Shown: positions 1-8,217, counted from the first letter of the stretch. The stretch: 64,000 nucleotides of DNA from Streptomyces flaveolus (GCF_000716535.1 NZ_JNWV01000004.1:248001-312000); one strand, 5' to 3'. Notes: generated by a model from the sequence alone, not told the origin. Made by a program: numbers and translations.

Positions 1-626
1 GCCCCCGCCGCCGGCGCCGTACCGCCTGGCTCTCGGCCGGTGCGGCGGCGGTCGCGGCGGCCGTCACCGCCGGGTACCTCGTCCTCGCCGACCCCTCCAC
101 GGGGCCGCTGCCCGACGGCTGGACGAAGAAACCGGAGAGCGAACTCGGCGTCACGCTCGCCGTCCCCGCGGGCTATCAGGTGGCCCGGCCGGACAAGGAC
201 GACAGCGACAGGAACTGGGTGACGTACTGGGACTGGAGCGGCGGCATCTGGATCCGGCTGCACCTGGACCGCAAGGCGGACGACTCCCTGGACCGGATCA
301 AGTCCAGCGCGCGGGCCCAGATGTACGACGACAACGAGAAGTTCAAGAGCCAGGGCGACTACAGCCTGGGCATGAACGAGGCCACGAAGACGGCCCCGGA
401 CGCGGAGGCCACGTACCACGGCCGGCAGGCCGCCCGGAACACCGTCACCCATCCGGGCGTCGACCAGTACAGACGCCCCCGCGAAATGCGGATCTTCTAC
501 TACCGCAGCACGTCCGGCGACATGTACGAACTGGCCGTCGACTACCCGGCCAAGGGCGACTTCGCCGCCCGGGGCCGAGAGGTGGCGAAGGCGGCGATCG
601 CCAACCTGGAGATCAGGAAGCCCTGA
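1..626 (+). CDS. Membrane-anchored extracytoplasmic protein, C-terminal fragment (probable Ser/Thr kinase tail)
   Basis: The reading frame is open from the left edge (frame starting at base 3) to a TGA ending at 626, so only the C-terminus of about 207 residues is present. It begins with an arginine run followed by an Ala/Val-rich hydrophobic stretch (about residues 9-32), that is, a stop-transfer segment with a basic cytoplasmic side, then a hydrophilic domain of about 170 residues rich in Trp, Tyr and Asp that would lie outside the membrane. No PASTA repeat is visible. In Streptomyces this arrangement is typical of the C-terminal half of receptor-like Ser/Thr protein kinases, and a second kinase lies 2 kb downstream, but the catalytic domain is off the window, so the kinase assignment is inference. 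Confidence 0.6.
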   Translation, partial: PRRRRRTAWLSAGAAAVAAAVTAGYLVLADPSTGPLPDGWTKKPESELGVTLAVPAGYQVARPDKDDSDRNWVTYWDWSGGIWIRLHLDRKADDSLDRIKSSARAQMYDDNEKFKSQGDYSLGMNEATKTAPDAEATYHGRQAARNTVTHPGVDQYRRPREMRIFYYRSTSGDMYELAVDYPAKGDFAARGREVAKAAIANLEIRKP

Positions 627-660
627 CGGCCACGGCGGGGCCGAGCCGCGCCCCACCGGG

Positions 661-1599
661 TCATCCCTGGTGGTTCCGCCACCGGGCTCGGGCCGTCACC
701 TCTTCCCGGTATCTGCCCGGCGTGGTCCCGAACTCCCGGCTGAACGCGTGCGAGAGCGCGTACGGGCTGCCGTACCCCGTCTCCCGGGCCACCGTCGCGA
801 GCGGGGCGTCGGAGTCGCGCAGCCGGGTCGCCGCCAGGGTCAGCCGCCACCAGGTGAGGTACGCCATCGGCGGCCGGCCGACCAGCTTGGTGAAGCGGCG
901 CGCCAGCGTGGCCCGCGAGACGCCCGCCTCGGCGGCCAGCCGGCCGGCCGTCCAGGGTGCCGCCGGATCGGAGTGCAGGGCGCGCAGCGCGGCCGTCGTG
1001 ACCGGGTCGTTCAGGACCGCCGGCCAGGCGCCCGTGTCCGCCTCGGCCATCCAGGCCCGGACCAGGTAGATCAGCAGGAGGTCCAGCAGGCTCGGCAGCG
1101 CGAGGCAGGCCCCCGGGCGGCGTTCGTCCAGCTCACGGGCCAGCAGGTCGACCGCCGTACGCAGTTCGGGGTGACCGCCGACCCGGTGGGGCAGATGGAC
1201 CACCTGCGGCAGCTCGGCCATCAGCGGGTGCGTGCGGCTGCGGTCGAGGCGGTACTTGCCGCACAGCAGCTCCACCTCGGGCCCGGGCCCGGTACGCGGT
1301 ACGTCCGTGTCCCGCATCTCCTCGAAGGGCACCGCCCGTCGTAGCTCGGCCGCCCCCGCCGCCGCGTCCGCCAGCACGTGCCCCGCTCCGTGCGGGAGCA
1401 GCACCACGTCCCCCGGACCCAGGGCCACCGGATCGCCGCCCCCGTCCGGCAGGAGCAGGCAGGAGCCGCTCAGGACGACGTGGAAGCCCGCCCCTTCGTA
1501 CGGCGTCAGCCGGACGCACCAGTCGCCGCTCACCCGGAGCCGGTTCGAGGACGGACTGCCCACGCGGACGGCGGAGATCGCGTCACTCACCACATCCAT
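661..1599 (-). CDS. AraC family transcriptional regulator with N-terminal cupin
   Basis: A 312-residue protein starting at the ATG at 1599; upstream in-frame starts would add only an arginine-rich stretch. Residues about 15-110 form a cupin-like sensor domain (LLLPDGGGDP, GDVVLLPHGAGHVL). The last 100 residues carry two helix-turn-helix motifs of the AraC/XylS type: AGRLAAEAGVSRATLARRF and the closing signature with GYGSPYALSHAFSREFG. The family binds DNA as a transcription activator or repressor that responds to a small ligand. It is divergent from the metallo-beta-lactamase-fold gene with a 116-bp gap, so that neighbour is the most likely target, which is inference from position only. The ligand cannot be deduced. 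Confidence 0.88.
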   Translation of the reverse strand: MDVVSDAISAVRVGSPSSNRLRVSGDWCVRLTPYEGAGFHVVLSGSCLLLPDGGGDPVALGPGDVVLLPHGAGHVLADAAAGAAELRRAVPFEEMRDTDVPRTGPGPEVELLCGKYRLDRSRTHPLMAELPQVVHLPHRVGGHPELRTAVDLLARELDERRPGACLALPSLLDLLLIYLVRAWMAEADTGAWPAVLNDPVTTAALRALHSDPAAPWTAGRLAAEAGVSRATLARRFTKLVGRPPMAYLTWWRLTLAATRLRDSDAPLATVARETGYGSPYALSHAFSREFGTTPGRYREEVTARARWRNHQG

Positions 1600-1679
1600 G
1601 GGACGACAGTGTAGAAGACCCCTGTGCCGGAGACGGCGGCGTATGAGACGCCTGCGTATTCGATCGAGCCGGAGGAGCA

Positions 1680-1708
1680 TTGGTCCGCTCACTCAGGGTT
1701 CCTAGGGT
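1680..1708 (+). promoter_or_regulatory. Candidate leaderless promoter of the MBL-fold hydrolase gene
   Basis: TTGGTC (1680-1685) and TAGGGT (1703-1708) are separated by 17 bp. The predicted transcription start, seven bases after the -10, falls on the ATG at 1716, so the mRNA would carry no leader, a common arrangement in Streptomyces. The spacing and hexamers are seen directly; promoter activity is inferred. Confidence 0.55.
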
Positions 1709-1715
1709 CATCGGT

Positions 1716-2615
1716 ATGGCTGACAACGCACAGAGCTTCGCGATCGGCGACGTCGAGGTGTTCCGTGTGGTCGAGTGGCAGGGACCGTACGTGCCCGCCA
1801 CCGCCCTCGTCCCGGACTGCGGCCCCGAGGTGTGGGACGCCCACGAGGCGCAGCTCGTCCCCGACCACCGGGAGCCCGGCGGCGACCGTGCCGTGGTGAC
1901 GCTCCAGACCTGGGTGTTGCGCACCGGCGGGCGGACGGTGCTGGTCGACACCGGCGTCGGCAACGGGCGGGAGCGCCCCGGGAATCCGCTCTTCCACCGG
2001 CGGCGGGGCGACTTCCTGGAGCGCCTGGAGCGGATCGGGGTGCGTCCGCAGGACGTCGACGTCGTCGTCAACACCCACCTGCACGGCGACCACGTCGGCT
2101 GGAACACCGTGGACGCCGCCGGCGAGTGGGTGCCGGCCTTCCCGCACGCCCGGTACCTGATCCCCGCCCCCGACGACCACCACTTCGGGCCCGCCGGCGG
2201 ATACGGCGGCGGCACGCGCCCCGACGACCGGCTGATCTACGAGGACAGCATCGCGCCCGTGCACCGGGCCGGGCAGAGCGTGGTGTGGGAGGACCGGCAC
2301 CGGATCGACGGGCACCTCGTCCTCGAAGCGGCCCCCGGTCACACCCCCGGCTCCTGCGTCCTGCACGTCGAATCCCGGGGCGAACGGGCGGTGTTCACCG
2401 GCGACCTGCTGCACAGCCCGGTGCAGATCCTGCGGCCCGAGTGCAGCAGCTGCTTCTGCCTCGACCCGGCGCAGGCGGCGCGCACCCGGCAGCGGCTTCT
2501 GCGACGGGCGGCGCAGGAACGGGCGTGGGTGGTTCCGGCGCACTTCGGCGGGGCCGGGGCGGTGGAGGTGCGCGAGGCCGCACACGGCTTCAGCCTGCAC
2601 CGGTGGGCCGCGTGA
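1716..2615 (+). CDS. MBL-fold metallo-hydrolase
   Basis: A 299-residue soluble protein of the metallo-beta-lactamase superfamily. The metal-binding signature HLHGDH is present near residue 118, followed by the other conserved elements: APGHTPGS with a ligand His, FTGDLLHS with the bridging Asp, and a final PAHFGG His. The Zn(II) ligands therefore look intact. The spacing resembles the quorum-quenching lactonase/arylsulfatase-like hydrolases rather than antibiotic-hydrolysing beta-lactamases, but the substrate is unknown. The start at ATG 1716 is chosen because a promoter-like pair places the transcription start there. It is transcribed divergently from the AraC regulator and is probably controlled by it (inference). 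Confidence 0.88.
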   Translation: MADNAQSFAIGDVEVFRVVEWQGPYVPATALVPDCGPEVWDAHEAQLVPDHREPGGDRAVVTLQTWVLRTGGRTVLVDTGVGNGRERPGNPLFHRRRGDFLERLERIGVRPQDVDVVVNTHLHGDHVGWNTVDAAGEWVPAFPHARYLIPAPDDHHFGPAGGYGGGTRPDDRLIYEDSIAPVHRAGQSVVWEDRHRIDGHLVLEAAPGHTPGSCVLHVESRGERAVFTGDLLHSPVQILRPECSSCFCLDPAQAARTRQRLLRRAAQERAWVVPAHFGGAGAVEVREAAHGFSLHRWAA

Positions 2616-2693
2616 CCGCCCGGCCCCGTGCCCGGGACCCGTTTCCGACCTCCCGCTTCGACAACGGCGTCGTGCGCACGGTACTGATGTGAC

Positions 2694-3614
2694 ATGACCG
2701 AAGACGGCGAACACCCGCCCGACGCACGTCTGATCGGCGGTCGTTACCGGCTGTCCGGGCGCCTCGGATCCGGGCCGGCCGGGACCGTGTGGCGCGCCCG
2801 GGACGAACAGGGGGAGGCGCTCGTCGCCGTCAAGGAGCCCCTGCTGCCCGGTGATCCGGCCACCGACGAGGACATCCGGCGCATCGCGCACCGGCTCCAC
2901 CACGAGGCCCGCGCCGCCACCCGGGTGCGGCACCCCTCGGCCGTGACGGTGTACGACGTCGTCACCGAGGACGGCATCCCCTGGATCGTCATGGAGCTGG
3001 TGGCCGGCGAGTCGCTGCGCGAGGTGCTGCGCCGCGGCCCGCTCCCCGCCGGAGAGTCCGCGCGCATCGGGCTCGCCGTGCTCGGCGCGCTGCGCGCCGC
3101 CCACGCCGTCGGCATCGTGCACCGGGACCTCAAACCGGCCAACGTGCTGCTGGAATCCGGCACCGGGCGCGTCGTCCTCACCGACTTCGGCATCGGCGAC
3201 GGGCACGCGGCGGACGCGCCCGCCGGCTTCGTCGCCCCCGAGCGGGCGGCGGGGCCCGGCGCCGGCCCGGCCTCCGACCTCTGGTCCCTCGGCGCCCTGC
3301 TCCGCGCGACCCTGGGCGACACGGACCCCGGCCCGCTGGGCCCGCTGCTGGACCGGCTGCACGCCGACGATCCGGTGGCCCGGCCGGACGCGGCGGAGGT
3401 GGAGGCCGCGCTCCGCGACTTCCTGGGGCTCACCGCCGTACCGGAACCGGCGCGCGAACCCGGCCCGCCGGCCGCCGGGCCGTCACCCGAGCCCGTTCCG
3501 GCCTCCCACCCGGTACCCGCACCCGAGCCCGAACCCGAGCCCGCACCGGCCCCCCGCCGCACCCCCCTCACCGCCCTCGGTCTCCTCCTCGCGAGAAAAT
3601 CCGAGGTCGACTGA
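2694..3614 (+). CDS. Serine/threonine protein kinase, short soluble form
   Basis: A 306-residue Hanks-type kinase. The glycine loop is GSGPAGTVW near residue 26, the catalytic loop is HRDLKPANVLL, the DFG motif is DFGIGD, and APE survives as VAPERA in a shortened activation segment. The C-terminal lobe is compact and is followed by a Pro/Glu/Ala-rich tail of about 60 residues without a transmembrane segment or PASTA domain, so it is probably cytoplasmic. Catalytic residues look intact, so activity is likely. It follows the hydrolase gene by 78 bp on the same strand and could be co-transcribed. Substrates are unknown. Confidence 0.88.
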   Translation: MTEDGEHPPDARLIGGRYRLSGRLGSGPAGTVWRARDEQGEALVAVKEPLLPGDPATDEDIRRIAHRLHHEARAATRVRHPSAVTVYDVVTEDGIPWIVMELVAGESLREVLRRGPLPAGESARIGLAVLGALRAAHAVGIVHRDLKPANVLLESGTGRVVLTDFGIGDGHAADAPAGFVAPERAAGPGAGPASDLWSLGALLRATLGDTDPGPLGPLLDRLHADDPVARPDAAEVEAALRDFLGLTAVPEPAREPGPPAAGPSPEPVPASHPVPAPEPEPEPAPAPRRTPLTALGLLLARKSEVD

Positions 3615-3656
3615 CCGCGCGGCGCTCCCGCCCCAACGGGCTGATCAGCGCATTCG

Positions 3657-3676
3657 CTGCCAGTGACCACTGGCAG
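3657..3676. promoter_or_regulatory. Perfect 9-2-9 inverted repeat, candidate operator
   Basis: CTGCCAGTG (3657-3665) and CACTGGCAG (3668-3676) are exact reverse complements separated by AC. The element lies 37 bp upstream of the candidate -35 of the dehydrogenase gene and 43 bp after the kinase stop codon. Its symmetry suggests a homodimeric regulator site; a terminator role is less likely because the loop is two bases and no T-run follows. Confidence 0.45.
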
Positions 3677-3712
3677 TGTGTGAGCACTCGGTGAATCCCC
3701 GTTACCGACGGG

Positions 3713-3741
3713 TACACAAAGCCTCCGCCGCGGCATACCCT
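3713..3741 (+). promoter_or_regulatory. Candidate leaderless promoter of the semialdehyde dehydrogenase gene
   Basis: TACACA (3713-3718) and TACCCT (3736-3741) are spaced by 17 bp. Seven bases separate the -10 from the ATG at 3749, so the message would begin at the start codon. No Shine-Dalgarno sequence precedes the ATG, which agrees with leaderless translation. Confidence 0.55.
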
Positions 3742-3748
3742 GCGCGTC

Positions 3749-5362
3749 ATGACGGACACGCAGGCCCCGGACACCGCCGGTACCAACCCGCTCGCGCCCG
3801 CGCCCGAAGGCGCCCGCACCGCCGCCGACGTGGTCACCCCGGAGTTGGTGGCCCAGCTCACCAAGGGCGTGGCCGGCTCCGGCCGCACCGCCAACCACAC
3901 CCCGTTCACCGGCGAGAAACTGGCCGACCTGCCGGAGTCCACCGCTCAGGACGTCGCCGAGGCCTTCGCGGCGGCCCGCGCCGCCCAGGCCGTGTGGGCG
4001 AAGGTCCCGGTCCGGCAGCGCGCCGCCGTCCTGCTCCGCTTCCACGACCTGGTGCTGGAGCGGCAGGCCGAGGTCCTCGACCTGATCCAGCTGGAGACCG
4101 GCAAGGCCCGGCTGCACGCGCACGAGGAGGTGCAGGCCGTCGCCGTCGCGGCCCGCCACTACGGCCGCCGGGCCGCCGCGTACCTGAAGCCCAAGCGGCA
4201 CGCGGGCGCCATGCCGACGCTGACGAAGGTCACCGAACTGCGCCACCCGCGCGGGGTGGTGGGCCAGATCGCTCCCTGGAACTACCCGCTGGAGCTGTCC
4301 GTCGGCGACGCCCTGCCCGCCTTCGCCGCCGGCAACGCCGTGGTGATGAAGCCGGACACGGAGACCTGCCTCACCGCCCTGTGGGCCCGGGACCTGCTCA
4401 TCGAGGCGGGCCTGCCCGAGGGCGTCTTCCAGGTGGTCCTCGGCGAGGGCCCGGTCGTCGGCCCGGAGCTGGTCAAGCACGCCGACTACGTCTCCTTCAC
4501 CGGCTCCACCCGCACCGGCCGCGAGGTCGCCGTCGGTGCCGCCTCCCGCCTGGTCGGCGTCTCCCTCGAACTCGGCGGCAAGAACGCCATGCTGGTGCTG
4601 GAGGACGCCGACATCGAGAAGGCCGCCGCCGGAGCCGTCCGCGCCTGCTTCTCCTCCGCCGGCCAGCTGTGCATCTCCATCGAGCGGCTGTACGTCCACG
4701 AGTCCGTCGCCGACGCTTTCCTGGAGCGGTTCGCCGCCCGCACCAGGGCCATGCGGCTCGGCAACTCCCTCGCCTACGGTGCCGACATGGGCTCGCTGGT
4801 CGGCGAACGCCAGCTGGAGACCGTGCAGCGGCACGTCGAGGAGGCCGTCGCCAAGGGCGCGAAGGTGATCGCCGGCGGGGTGGCCCGCCCCGACATCGGC
4901 CCCTACTTCTTCGAGCCCACCATCCTCGACGGCGTCGAGACCTCCATGGCCGTCTGCGAGGAGGAGACCTTCGGCCCGGTGGTCTCGATCTACCGGTTCA
5001 AGAGCGACGACGAGGCCGTCGAACGCGCCAACGCCACGCCGTACGGCCTGAACGCCTCCGTGTGGACGACCGACGCCCGCCGCGGCCGGGACGTCGCCGC
5101 CCGCCTGCGCACCGGCACGGTCAACGTCAACGAGGGCTACGCCCCGGCCTACGGCAGCGTCCAGTCCCCGATGGGCGGCATGAAGGACTCCGGCCTGGGC
5201 CGCCGCCACGGCTCCGAGGGCATCCTCAAGTACACGGAGGCCCAGACGGTGGCGCAGCAGCGGCTGCTGCCGATGGCGCCCTCGCTGGGGATGGACGACG
5301 AGTCCTACGCCCGCTTCATGAGCACGAGTCTGAAGCTCATGAAGGCATTCCGGTTCCGCTGA
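3749..5362 (+). CDS. gabD2: Succinate-semialdehyde dehydrogenase (NADP-dependent type)
   Basis: A 537-residue aldehyde dehydrogenase. It oxidises succinate semialdehyde to succinate, the last step of GABA and related C4 degradation. Conserved elements are PWNYPLELSVGDALPA, FTGSTRTGR of the cofactor fold, the general-base Glu in LELGGKN and the catalytic Cys in AGQLCIS; EETFGPVVS follows. The length and an about 60-residue N-terminal extension match actinobacterial GabD2-type enzymes, but subfamily substrate assignment by motif is less certain than the fold. It is followed by a GMC oxidoreductase after 72 bp on the same strand, perhaps as a two-gene alcohol/aldehyde oxidation unit (inference). 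Confidence 0.85.
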   Translation: MTDTQAPDTAGTNPLAPAPEGARTAADVVTPELVAQLTKGVAGSGRTANHTPFTGEKLADLPESTAQDVAEAFAAARAAQAVWAKVPVRQRAAVLLRFHDLVLERQAEVLDLIQLETGKARLHAHEEVQAVAVAARHYGRRAAAYLKPKRHAGAMPTLTKVTELRHPRGVVGQIAPWNYPLELSVGDALPAFAAGNAVVMKPDTETCLTALWARDLLIEAGLPEGVFQVVLGEGPVVGPELVKHADYVSFTGSTRTGREVAVGAASRLVGVSLELGGKNAMLVLEDADIEKAAAGAVRACFSSAGQLCISIERLYVHESVADAFLERFAARTRAMRLGNSLAYGADMGSLVGERQLETVQRHVEEAVAKGAKVIAGGVARPDIGPYFFEPTILDGVETSMAVCEEETFGPVVSIYRFKSDDEAVERANATPYGLNASVWTTDARRGRDVAARLRTGTVNVNEGYAPAYGSVQSPMGGMKDSGLGRRHGSEGILKYTEAQTVAQQRLLPMAPSLGMDDESYARFMSTSLKLMKAFRFR

Positions 5363-5434
5363 CCTACCCGGGGCGCGGGGAACCGCGCGACCTGCCACGG
5401 ACGACCCGCAGCCGCGACTCAACGAGGAGTGCAC

Positions 5435-7213
5435 GTGCCGCAAGACGCCTACGACTACGACGTCCTGATCGTCGGCTCCGGCTTCGGCGGCTCGGTGTCC
5501 GCCCTCCGGCTCACCGAGAAGGGGTACAAGGTCGGGGTACTGGAAGCCGGACGCCGCTTCACCCGCGCCACGCTGCCCAAGAACTCCTGGGACCTGAAGA
5601 ACTACCTCTGGGCCCCGAAGCTCGGCATGTTCGGCATCCAGCGCATCCACCTGCTGGGCAACGTGATGGTGCTGGCCGGCGCGGGCGTCGGCGGCGGTTC
5701 CCTCAACTACGCCAACACCCTCTACGTGCCGCCGAAGCCCTTCTTCGAGGACCCGCAGTGGCGGCACATCACCGACTGGCAGGAGGAGCTGAAGCCGTAC
5801 TACGACCAGGCCCGGCGCATGCTCGGCGTGCGGCTCAACCCCACCATGACCCCCTCCGACGTCCACCTGAAGGCGGCGGCCGAGCGGATGGGCGTCGGCG
5901 ACACCTTCCATCTCGCCCCGGTGGGCGTGTTCTTCGGTGACGGCAAGGACGGGGACGGCAAGGCGAAGGCCCGGCCCGGCGAGCAGGTGAACGACCCGTA
6001 CTTCGGCGGGGCCGGGCCCGACCGCAAGGCCTGCACCGAGTGCGGCGAGTGCATGACCGGCTGCCGGCACGGCGCGAAGAACACCCTCAACGAGAACTAC
6101 CTGTACCTCGCCGAGAAGGCCGGCGCGGTCGTGCACCCCATGACGACGGTGGTGTCCGTCACGGACGACTCGCGCGGCGGCTACGCGGTGGCGACCCTGC
6201 CGACGGACCGGAAGAAGAAGGGCGAGGGCCGGCTCTTCACCGCCCGCAAGGTGGTCCTCGCGGCCGGCACCTACGGCACCCAGACCCTGCTGCACCGCAT
6301 GAAGGCCGGCGGTCAGCTGCCGCACCTGTCCGCCCGGCTCGGCGACCTGACCCGCACCAACTCCGAGGCCCTGGTCGGCGCGCAGACCGACAACCGCCGC
6401 TACCGCAGGGCGACCGGCGCGCCGCGCGCCGACTTCACGCGGGGCGTCGCCATCACGTCCTCGATCCACCCCGACGAGAACACCCACATCGAGCCGGTCC
6501 GGTACGGCAAGGGCTCCAACTCGATGGGCGGCCTGTCGATCCTCCAGGTGCCGTACGCCGAAGGCTCCTCGCGCGTCCTCGCCTGGCTGGCGAACGCGGC
6601 CCGGCACCCGCTGCTGGTCGCCCGGTCCCTGTCCAACCGGCGCTGGTCGGAGCGGACCATCATCGGCCTGGTCATGCAGTCGCTGGACAACTCGCTGACC
6701 ACATATCTCAAGCCCGGCGGCGTCGGCAGGGGCCTGCTCACCGCCCGGCAGGGGCACGGCGCTCCGAACCCCAAGCAGATCAAGGCCGCCACCGAGGCCG
6801 CCTCCGCGCTCGCCGCCGAGATCAACGGCTTCGCCGGCAGCAACGTCGGCGAGCTGATGGGCACCCCGCTCACCGCGCACTTCCTCGGCGGCTGCCCCAT
6901 CGGCGACTCCCCGGAGACGGGCGTGATCGACCCGTACCACCGGCTCTACGGCCACCCCGGCATCTCGGTCGTGGACGGCGCCGCGGTCTCGGCGAACCTG
7001 GGCGTGAACCCGTCGCTGACGATCACCGCGCAGGCCGAGCGGGCGATGTCGTTCTGGCCGAACAAGGGCGAGGAGGACCCGCGGCCGGCGCCCGGAGCGG
7101 CGTACGAGCGGCTGAAGCCGGTGGAGCCGCGGTCCCCGGCGGTCCCGGCGGACGCGTTCGGCGCGCTGCGGCTGCCGTTCCTGGGGATGCCGGCGGTACC
7201 GCCGAAGAAGTGA
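5435..7213 (+). CDS. GMC family FAD-dependent oxidoreductase (cholesterol-oxidase-like) with Cys cluster
   Basis: A 592-residue flavoprotein. The N-terminal dinucleotide-binding motif is GSGFGGSVSA, and the flavin-contact region is AGAGVGGGSLNYAN. The C-terminus has the GMC-type signature around GVNPSLTITAQAERA. A Cys cluster C200-x2-C203-x2-C206-x3-C210, followed by RHGAKN, interrupts the substrate domain and resembles an iron-sulfur or zinc site. The GTG at 5435 is chosen over the GTG at 5429 because GGAG (5426-5429) sits at the right distance. The enzyme probably oxidises an alcohol or sterol-like substrate. It lies downstream of the aldehyde dehydrogenase, so the pair could act in sequence. 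Confidence 0.83.
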   Translation: MPQDAYDYDVLIVGSGFGGSVSALRLTEKGYKVGVLEAGRRFTRATLPKNSWDLKNYLWAPKLGMFGIQRIHLLGNVMVLAGAGVGGGSLNYANTLYVPPKPFFEDPQWRHITDWQEELKPYYDQARRMLGVRLNPTMTPSDVHLKAAAERMGVGDTFHLAPVGVFFGDGKDGDGKAKARPGEQVNDPYFGGAGPDRKACTECGECMTGCRHGAKNTLNENYLYLAEKAGAVVHPMTTVVSVTDDSRGGYAVATLPTDRKKKGEGRLFTARKVVLAAGTYGTQTLLHRMKAGGQLPHLSARLGDLTRTNSEALVGAQTDNRRYRRATGAPRADFTRGVAITSSIHPDENTHIEPVRYGKGSNSMGGLSILQVPYAEGSSRVLAWLANAARHPLLVARSLSNRRWSERTIIGLVMQSLDNSLTTYLKPGGVGRGLLTARQGHGAPNPKQIKAATEAASALAAEINGFAGSNVGELMGTPLTAHFLGGCPIGDSPETGVIDPYHRLYGHPGISVVDGAAVSANLGVNPSLTITAQAERAMSFWPNKGEEDPRPAPGAAYERLKPVEPRSPAVPADAFGALRLPFLGMPAVPPKK

Positions 7214-7225
7214 CCGGAACGGCGA

Positions 7226-7263
7226 AGAGGGACCTGCATCCCCCTCCGAAGGCAGGTCCCTCT
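7226..7263 (+). terminator. Terminator after the GMC oxidoreductase
   Basis: AGAGGGACCTGC (7226-7237) pairs perfectly with GCAGGTCCCTCT (7252-7263) across a 14-base loop, 12 bp after the stop codon. A short T-rich stretch follows. It is a strong factor-independent hairpin for the upstream gene pair. Confidence 0.8.
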
Positions 7264-7336
7264 CAGCGTTTCTTGATCCGGCAGGTTTGATCAGCGAAAA
7301 GCGTGAAGGGTTGCTCAGGAGAACCGGGATTTACAT

Positions 7337-7350
7337 GTGACCTGAGTCAC
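7337..7350. promoter_or_regulatory. Candidate Crp (cAMP receptor protein) binding site
   Basis: GTGACCTGAGTCAC fits the Streptomyces Crp motif GTG-N6-GNCAC exactly and the E. coli TGTGA-N6-TCAC pattern. It lies between two terminator hairpins in a convergent region, so no obvious promoter depends on it unless an unrecognised transcript starts here. Confidence 0.35.
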
Positions 7351-7372
7351 GCCATGGGGGTGTGGGCATGAC

Positions 7373-7410
7373 GAAGGGCCCCGCGGGACGGAGAGGCCGC
7401 GGGGCCCTTC
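7373..7410. terminator. Strong bidirectional hairpin in the convergent region
   Basis: GAAGGGCCCCGCGG (7373-7386) and CCGCGGGGCCCTTC (7397-7410) are perfect 14-base complements with a 10-base loop and TT-containing flanks. It would stop transcription from the minus-strand chorismate mutase side, or end an unrecognised plus-strand transcript. Confidence 0.7.
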
Positions 7411-7760
7411 TTCCAGTCAGCACCGGCGTCAGGGCAGCGCCGGTGCCGGGGAGCGGCGCCGGGGGTTGCGCCGCTGGTTCCTGTGCCCTGTGGCCTGTCT
7501 GCAGTTGTCGGTGTTCCGCCGGCCGACCCCGGGCGTCCCCGGAGCCGGCCGTTCTCTTGTGTGACCGGGCTGCTGTCCCCTGCCGTCCGGTCACTTCCTG
7601 GAGCGAGGTCCCACGGCGTACGGCACGACCCGTACGCCTCATCGCTCCAGCGAGCCACGCGTGGTTCTTTCGGGCCCGCCCCTGGCTGGCACGGACACCC
7701 ACCTCAACGAAGCGGTGCGCGGGCCGGTCACGCGCCGTACGGGTGAGAGCGGGACCGAAC
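7411..7760. other. 350-bp gene-free structured intergenic region
   Basis: No convincing reading frame is present: candidates on both strands have no family motif and overlap each other. The region holds several inverted repeats, the clearest being GTGACCGG (7561-7568) with CCGGTCAC (7587-7594). It could be the 3' untranslated region of the chorismate mutase transcript or a small RNA locus; nothing in the sequence decides between these. Confidence 0.5.
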
Positions 7761-8030
7761 TCAGATACGACCCCGGCTCAGCTCCAGCAGGGTCATGGCG
7801 AGGCTGGTGCCCGGCTTGCCGAGCGCGTCCCGGTAGCGGGAGAGGATCTCCATCTCACGGGACAGGTGCACCCGCCGGCCGCCGGAGGCGATACGGGTCT
7901 GCTGGACGACGGCGGAGACGGCCATCCGCTCCTGCACGAGCCCGATGATCCGGTCGTCGAGCGCGTCGATGCGCTCACGGGCGTCGGCGATGATCGCGTC
8001 CGGGGCGGCGTCCGGTGCGGTGGTGGTCAT
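7761..8030 (-). CDS. Chorismate mutase, AroQ class
   Basis: An 89-residue monofunctional chorismate mutase of the all-helical AroQ fold, which converts chorismate to prephenate at the branch to Phe and Tyr. The first long helix carries IDALDDRIIGLVQERMAV, with the conserved Arg and Asp pattern, and is followed by IASGGRRVHLSREMEILSRYRDALG and the short last helix. No signal peptide is visible, so it is cytoplasmic. The start at ATG 8030 is supported by GAGGAG just upstream. A leader peptide with Phe and Tyr codons and a terminator-like hairpin lie between the promoter and this gene, which suggests attenuation control by Phe/Tyr supply. guaA is divergent. Confidence 0.88.
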   Translation of the reverse strand: MTTTAPDAAPDAIIADARERIDALDDRIIGLVQERMAVSAVVQQTRIASGGRRVHLSREMEILSRYRDALGKPGTSLAMTLLELSRGRI

Positions 8031-8088
8031 GTCGGGCTCCTCGCTGTGATGAGTGCCCCGGAACGACACGGCCCGGAGAAACGACAGA

Positions 8089-8115
8089 CGCCCCGGGCCT
8101 TGTCGGCCCGGGGCG
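8089..8115 (-). terminator. Attenuator-type terminator upstream of chorismate mutase
   Basis: Eleven-base perfect arms (8089-8099 and 8105-8115) enclose a five-base loop. Read on the minus strand, the hairpin is followed by a U-rich tract (TCTGTCGTTTCTCC). It lies after the leader peptide stop codon (8140) and before the chorismate mutase ATG, the position of a transcription attenuator. Confidence 0.7.
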
Positions 8116-8139
8116 CCTGGGAAGTCGCTTGGCGTCAGC

Positions 8140-8211
8140 TCAAGCAGCACGACCATGGCAGCCGGCGGGCCGGGTGCCATAGGTAAAGACGAAGGTCGAG
8201 TGCTTGCGCAT
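8140..8211 (-). CDS. Leader peptide with Phe/Tyr control codons, upstream of chorismate mutase
   Basis: A 23-codon minus-strand reading frame starts at ATG 8211 and stops at 8140. Its centre reads TFVFTY, so two Phe codons and one Tyr codon occur within five positions, in front of a gene whose product commits chorismate to Phe and Tyr. An extended -10-like element TGGCATACT ends seven bases before the ATG, so the transcript would be leaderless, as is frequent for short Streptomyces leader ORFs. Ribosome stalling at these codons would be expected to affect folding of the downstream hairpin at 8089-8115. The frame and hairpin are seen; attenuation is inferred. Confidence 0.68.
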   Translation of the reverse strand: MRKHSTFVFTYGTRPAGCHGRAA

Positions 8212-8217
8212 GCGGTC

